10,769 bases of DNA, taken from the NCBI GenBank assembly GCA_002311915.1, contig DCAF01000005.1, positions 6,793 to 17,561 on the forward strand. The letters run 5' to 3'. The translations under genes were made by a program, and so were the position numbers. Source of the stretch: Sulfurovum sp. UBA1140. Its GTDB lineage: Bacteria > Campylobacterota > Campylobacteria > Campylobacterales > Sulfurovaceae. Positions 7,890 through 10,769 of the stretch are shown here, in pieces (within the stretch, counting starts at the first letter, position 1; the number at the start of each line of letters is the position of its first letter). The notes beneath the pieces were generated by a model that saw only the letters and a program-made list of their open reading frames with translations, was not told where the DNA came from and ran no database searches.

Positions 7890-9208
7890 TTTGCATTGTG
7901 CTTCTCATAAATGTTAACAATATGAAGTGCACTCTGCTCCATAGAGTCTTTGATACTTTGCGCCCAACCTGAGATTAGGTTTCCTAGAAGTAGCAGTGGA
8001 ATCGCCACAATAAGACCAAACATTGTCGTAATCAACGCTTCTGAGATACCACCTGAGAGCATCTTAGGGTCACCTGTACCATACTCTGCAATCATATCAA
8101 AGGTAGCAATCATACCTGTAACCGTTCCCAAAAGACCAAGCAGCGGGGCAACGGCTGCTAAGACCATTACAAAGCCACCAAATTTGTCAATGTGACCACT
8201 TTCGTTTAGGATATTTTCCATAACAATGTCTTCGATATGCTCTCGTCCTCTTTTGATGTTTCGCAGTGTTGATTTGATAACCCTAGCAGCTGAGCCGTTA
8301 AATCCTTTAATCGCTTCTAGTGCTTCATCACCCTTGCCACTCTCTACTTTTTCGGCTACTATCTTAGAAATCTTTTTAACATTTGATTTGGCAAAGAAAA
8401 GAATAATAATTCTAATTATGATTAAGAATAGACCCAACACGCCCAGTGCCAAGATTATATAACCGATAACACCACCACCTTTGACAACATCATCAACTGT
8501 TTTCTCTTTTTTGTATTCGACCTCTTTTTCAAGATTCTCATAGATAAAAATATCCAAGTTGTCCATAGGCTTACCTGCATAGAGTGCTTTTGCATCATCA
8601 GATGAGCCTACAGCATTCCAAAGCTTGTACTCACGATTTCCAGCAGGTGACAACGCCCCTGTAGCTTTATCAGAGATACCATAGGCTGCGATATTTCCTA
8701 GCTTGACTATCTCACCCTCGGCAATAGAGCCGTTTGGAAGATAAAACTTACCTTTTTCTGTTTGGATAGAAGAGAGTTTACTATAAAGTATTATCGCATC
8801 AGAAAATGCTATCTCCATCTTTTGGGCATTGGTTGTATTGTTACCCTCTTTGATCTCAATACCATACTCATCAAGCGTTGACTTTGCTTGTAAAACCACA
8901 GAACCTGTAATCTCGGAATTACTTGATTTATCTCTTAGTTGTTGATTAAGCTTTTCTATTTCGGTCTGCTTTACCTTGACCTCTTTACTTAGTGCTAGGT
9001 ACTTGTCTTGAAGCGTTGTTGCTTTCGCTTTTGCTTTTTTGATGTCTGTACTCTGTTGTGCTTTCTCTTTTTTGAGTCTACTCTTAAGCTCTGTTTTTTG
9101 AGCTTTTAAGAATGTATACTCCTTGTTGTAAGCATCACTCAACTCATCAGCGTGAATAGCCGTTACACTCAGAATTAGGGCTAACAGTGCAAAATAAAAT
9201 CTTTTCAT
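7886..9208 (-). CDS. ttpC: TtpC-like ExbB-family protein with periplasmic coiled coil
   Basis: A 440-residue protein, the size of Vibrio TtpC. In order: signal sequence 1-20 (IHA/DE); a Lys/Glu/Gln-rich coiled coil at about 22-95; a small beta-rich module 152-200 (GKFYLPNGSIAEGEIVKLGN); a first membrane helix at about 247-272; a cytoplasmic loop 273-340; and helices at about 343-365 and 392-413 in a MotA/TolQ/ExbB domain (PLLGLLGTVTGMIATFD, GGISEALITTMFGLIVAIP). TtpC is established in Vibrio as an extra component required for TonB2-driven uptake; its periplasmic region is thought to reach towards TonB or the wall. The start follows GGAGAG at a 6-nt spacing and forms a TAATG junction with the DUF3450 gene. 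Assignment to the TtpC type is by architecture and order. Confidence 0.9.
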   Translation of the reverse strand: MKRFYFALLALILSVTAIHADELSDAYNKEYTFLKAQKTELKSRLKKEKAQQSTDIKKAKAKATTLQDKYLALSKEVKVKQTEIEKLNQQLRDKSSNSEITGSVVLQAKSTLDEYGIEIKEGNNTTNAQKMEIAFSDAIILYSKLSSIQTEKGKFYLPNGSIAEGEIVKLGNIAAYGISDKATGALSPAGNREYKLWNAVGSSDDAKALYAGKPMDNLDIFIYENLEKEVEYKKEKTVDDVVKGGGVIGYIILALGVLGLFLIIIRIIILFFAKSNVKKISKIVAEKVESGKGDEALEAIKGFNGSAARVIKSTLRNIKRGREHIEDIVMENILNESGHIDKFGGFVMVLAAVAPLLGLLGTVTGMIATFDMIAEYGTGDPKMLSGGISEALITTMFGLIVAIPLLLLGNLISGWAQSIKDSMEQSALHIVNIYEKHNAK

Positions 9209-9978
9209 TATTTACTCTCCGATAAAATTAAACTATTTGGAAGGGAAAAGTACCCTGTTCTAATCTGCTTTTTTAGTGCATCAAAAAGCTCTACTATCTT
9301 TTTAACACTCTCCTTCTCTGTGACAACTTTGTAGCTGTAACCATCACCATCTCTAACAACAAATCCAACTTTATCATCGGGTGTAGCAAAATACATCATG
9401 ATAGAACCTAGCTTTACAATCTTGGCTAATTTTATCTCTCCATCAACCTTGATTTCTTGTTTGAACTGACCAATCTCTTTGGTCATACGAATAACATCAT
9501 CATAACTAGCCCAAATCATAGAGAGTGCTTTCTCTTCGGTAATATCACCATCGTTAAGCTGTTTTTTGAGCTTATCTAAGTCAGAGACTCTCTCTTCTAC
9601 TTTAAAAGGAATCCCTTTGCTAATAATATTTCTTAGATTATCAATAGCAACCAAAAGCATCGGCTTGATGCTATCATTTTTACTAGACAATTTCTCTAGC
9701 TTAATTTTGACACTGGCTATCTCATCGTTAGCCAACTTCAACGCTGTCTCTTGACGATTTATCTGAGCCTCATTATCAGCACTAAGCATCGTGGTAGACT
9801 TCATCTCTGCTTTATATATATCTTTGTTATCATCAATCTTGGTATAGAGTGCCTCCACATCGGCTCTAAGTTTCATGATTGAGTTGACAATGTTCTCATT
9901 GTCTGCATGGAGAGTCGATGTCCCCAATGCTATACAAGTTACTGCCGAAAGTACTACTCTCTTATATGTTCTAAACAT
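9208..9978 (-). CDS. DUF3450 family periplasmic coiled-coil protein
   Basis: A 256-residue protein, first gene of the operon. Signal peptide 1-25 (LHA/DN); long helical coiled coil at about 27-105; then the family core: IPFKVEERVSDLDKLKKQL (123-141), a helix ending EIGQFKQEI, and a beta module KIVKLGSIMMYFATPDDKVG (186-205) followed by GDGYSYKV. DUF3450 genes are known almost only directly upstream of ttpC/exbB/exbD/tonB; the biochemical role is undefined, perhaps a periplasmic partner of TtpC. The C-terminal beta module resembles the one in the TtpC-like neighbour, suggesting common ancestry or pairing. The start is the ATG at 9978 with TGGAG 5 nt upstream; the operon promoter lies just beyond. 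Confidence 0.9.
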   Translation of the reverse strand: MFRTYKRVVLSAVTCIALGTSTLHADNENIVNSIMKLRADVEALYTKIDDNKDIYKAEMKSTTMLSADNEAQINRQETALKLANDEIASVKIKLEKLSSKNDSIKPMLLVAIDNLRNIISKGIPFKVEERVSDLDKLKKQLNDGDITEEKALSMIWASYDDVIRMTKEIGQFKQEIKVDGEIKLAKIVKLGSIMMYFATPDDKVGFVVRDGDGYSYKVVTEKESVKKIVELFDALKKQIRTGYFSLPNSLILSESK

Positions 9979-9983
9979 TTATA

Positions 9984-10011
9984 CTCCAATGTAAAAATTT
10001 AATAATCTATA
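9984..10011 (-). promoter_or_regulatory. Candidate operon promoter -10 and ribosome site
   Basis: On the - strand, TATAGA at 10011-10006 (within TATAGATTAT) is a plausible -10 element 12 bp downstream of the last TGTWWYC repeat. No good -35 is needed if the repeats bind an activator, as at E. coli Pho-box promoters. Transcription would begin near 10000 and give a leader of about 20 nt. TGGAG (9988-9984) is the ribosome site, 5 nt before the ATG. A TTTACA at 10021-10016 has no -10 at proper distance. Confidence 0.45.
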
Positions 10012-10023
10012 TTAATGTAAAGT

Positions 10024-10063
10024 GGTAACAATAGGATAACAGGACGGATACAGTTTGGTTACA
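10024..10063 (-). promoter_or_regulatory. Four direct repeats at 11-bp spacing, probable OmpR/PhoB-type operator
   Basis: On the - strand, reading towards the operon, TGTAACC (10063-10057), TGTATCC (10052-10046), TGTTATC (10041-10035) and TGTTACC (10030-10024) begin exactly 11 bp apart. All four fit TGTWWYC; the middle two are preceded by C (CTGT). Half-sites repeated head to tail at 11 bp are how OmpR/PhoB-family winged-helix dimers bind DNA, and the E. coli Pho box (CTGTCAT units) has the same phase and a similar core. The array ends 12 bp upstream of the candidate -10, an activator position. Either the operon's own regulator or a PhoB-like protein may bind here. Confidence 0.7.
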
Positions 10064-10130
10064 TCAGGTTGGGGAGGGGTGGGGGTGTTACAAATTCTGT
10101 AGGTCGGATTGCCCTCATCCCAGTACCTGT
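10064..10130. other. GC-rich intergenic block with G-runs
   Basis: Inside an otherwise AT-rich gap, 10067-10087 on the + strand has runs GG, GGGG, GGGG and GGGGG separated by one or two bases. Beyond it, 10101-10128 can fold on either strand: outer AGGT/ACCT and inner GGAT/ATCC. No gene, tRNA or mobile-element end is recognisable. The function is unknown; it sits just upstream of the repeat array with respect to the operon. Confidence 0.4.
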
Positions 10131-10136
10131 ATGAAG

Positions 10137-10171
10137 AAAAAAATTTACATCATTTAATTACGATGAATGTA
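10137..10171 (-). terminator. Candidate terminator of the beta-helix gene
   Basis: On the - strand, TACAT-(T)-CAT (10171-10163) pairs with ATGATGTA (10153-10146) with one bulged base, then AA and a run of seven T (10143-10137). The stem is AT-rich and imperfect, so termination may be partial. It lies between the beta-helix stop and the operon promoter. Confidence 0.45.
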
Positions 10172-10172
10172 G

Positions 10173-10192
10173 AGAAGCAAAAAAATGCTTCT
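10173..10192. repeat. 7-bp inverted repeat with A/T-only loop
   Basis: AGAAGCA and TGCTTCT flank a loop of six A (+ strand). The T-run is in the loop rather than after the stem when read on the - strand, so this is not a classic terminator. It may protect the 3' end of the beta-helix transcript or act with the terminator next to it. Confidence 0.45.
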
Positions 10193-10217
10193 TTAGATAA
10201 ATAAGAAAGAGAGTTAG

Positions 10218-10769
10218 CTACCTACTATTCCCACTCCCCCCATCAAACACAGCCTCAATCGCCTCAGCCGAATCACCTATAAATTTGGCATCTGTTGAGC
10301 TTCCTGCTAGGGTTACATTTTCAAAAGAGATATTGTCTGTATCGGCTTCACCTTTTGAGTGAATGGCTCCTGCACCGTTGGTTACATTGTTGATGACTCT
10401 ACCATTTTTGAAGTGACCACCGATTCCATCTTTTTTGAAGTAGATACCACCCTCTTTTTTAGAATCTGTTAGAGTGATGTTAAATCCATCAAAAGTGGCA
10501 TGAGTGGTTCCTGACATCTCGATACCTGCATTTCCTCCTGTTACGGTGATGTTTAGATTTCTTACCGTTCCTGTGTAGCCATCATCAATGTCAAAGTAAT
10601 CATCTGTACAGTTGGTAACGGTGATATTTTTGAGGTTGACCGTACCACCCCAAATCTCGATACCATCATCATCCGAGAGGTCAACCGTAATATCTTCAAT
10701 AATCGTGTCACTTCCTACTCCAATAAGACTAAGACCGTTAATCTCTTTATCTTGTTCCATGGTGATACC
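10218..10769 (-). CDS. Parallel beta-helix protein, C-terminal part (5' end outside window)
   Basis: The frame is open to the right edge (residues GIT precede the first Met at 10760), so that Met is internal and the true start lies outside. The 183 visible residues are repeated rungs of roughly 20-25 residues with NITV/NLNITV-type strands: IEDITVDLSDDDGIEIWGGT, VNLKNITVTNCTDDYFDIDD, VRNLNITVTGGNAGIEMSG, FNITLTDSKKEGGIYF, ISFENVTLAG. This is a right-handed parallel beta-helix. The DDDG and DDYFDIDDG acidic turns suggest calcium or glycan contacts. The pattern DDGIEIWGGTVNLKNI recurs in large secreted or surface proteins of marine bacteria, often annotated only as hypothetical. No anchor or sorting signal is visible at the C-terminus (GGSGNSR). 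It is transcribed towards the TonB operon but separated by 239 nt, so it is probably its own unit; it may be a substrate or surface partner. Confidence 0.75.
   Translation of the reverse strand, partial: GITMEQDKEINGLSLIGVGSDTIIEDITVDLSDDDGIEIWGGTVNLKNITVTNCTDDYFDIDDGYTGTVRNLNITVTGGNAGIEMSGTTHATFDGFNITLTDSKKEGGIYFKKDGIGGHFKNGRVINNVTNGAGAIHSKGEADTDNISFENVTLAGSSTDAKFIGDSAEAIEAVFDGGSGNSR

Noticed and set aside
10067..10087. Canonical three-tetrad G-quadruplex
   Set aside because: Only three runs of three or more G are present; the fourth is GG, so only a two-tetrad or irregular form is possible.
10218..10760. Met at 10760 as true start of the beta-helix protein
   Set aside because: The frame stays open to the window edge, no ribosome site precedes it and there is no signal peptide; the visible part begins inside a rung.
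1..10769. CRISPR array, tRNA/rRNA gene, insertion sequence or attachment site
   Set aside because: No spaced identical repeats, cloverleaf, transposase or integrase-like frame, or flanking terminal repeats are visible on either strand.

Overview
The window is about 10.8 kb of AT-rich bacterial chromosome. It suggests a marine, Sulfurimonas/Sulfurovum-like member of the Campylobacterota. The grounds are the partial porin at the left edge, which looks like the Opr-type porins of that group, the low GC content and the codon use. This placement is inferred from protein resemblance by eye, not from a search.

Layout: (1) 1-890, + strand: the 3' part of an outer-membrane porin gene. (2) 891-987: a short convergent gap with two inverted repeats, probably a shared terminator. 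(3) 988-9978, - strand: one tightly packed eight-gene operon. In transcription order (right to left) it encodes a DUF3450 coiled-coil periplasmic protein, a TtpC-like ExbB-family protein with a long periplasmic N-terminus, ExbB, ExbD, TonB, a periplasmic TPR protein, a large TonB-dependent outer-membrane receptor with two N-terminal beta-sandwich domains, and an OmpR/PhoB-type regulator. Neighbouring genes overlap (TAATG three times, ATGA once, one 11-nt overlap) or lie 6-15 nt apart, so the set should be made as a unit. (4) 9979-10217: a 239-nt control region with a candidate promoter, four direct repeats spaced exactly 11 bp, a G-rich block and the presumed terminator of the upstream gene. 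(5) 10218-10769, - strand: the C-terminal part of a parallel beta-helix protein whose gene runs off the right edge.

How it fits together: ExbB/ExbD plus the TtpC-like protein form a proton-driven motor in the inner membrane. TonB carries energy across the periplasm to the receptor encoded in the same operon. The DUF3450 and TPR proteins are periplasmic accessories of this Vibrio TonB2/TtpC-like class of machine. The substrate cannot be read from the sequence.

The two most interesting points are regulatory. The operon-encoded response regulator has lost its phospho-acceptor aspartate (Asn54), its acidic pocket and its switch aromatic. The operon promoter carries four TGTWWYC half-sites at exact 11-bp spacing, the geometry bound by OmpR/PhoB-family regulators, with a -10-like hexamer 12 bp downstream. 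Together they suggest a self-contained receptor/motor/regulator module controlled by a phosphorylation-independent regulator, or alternatively a Pho-type regulon member.
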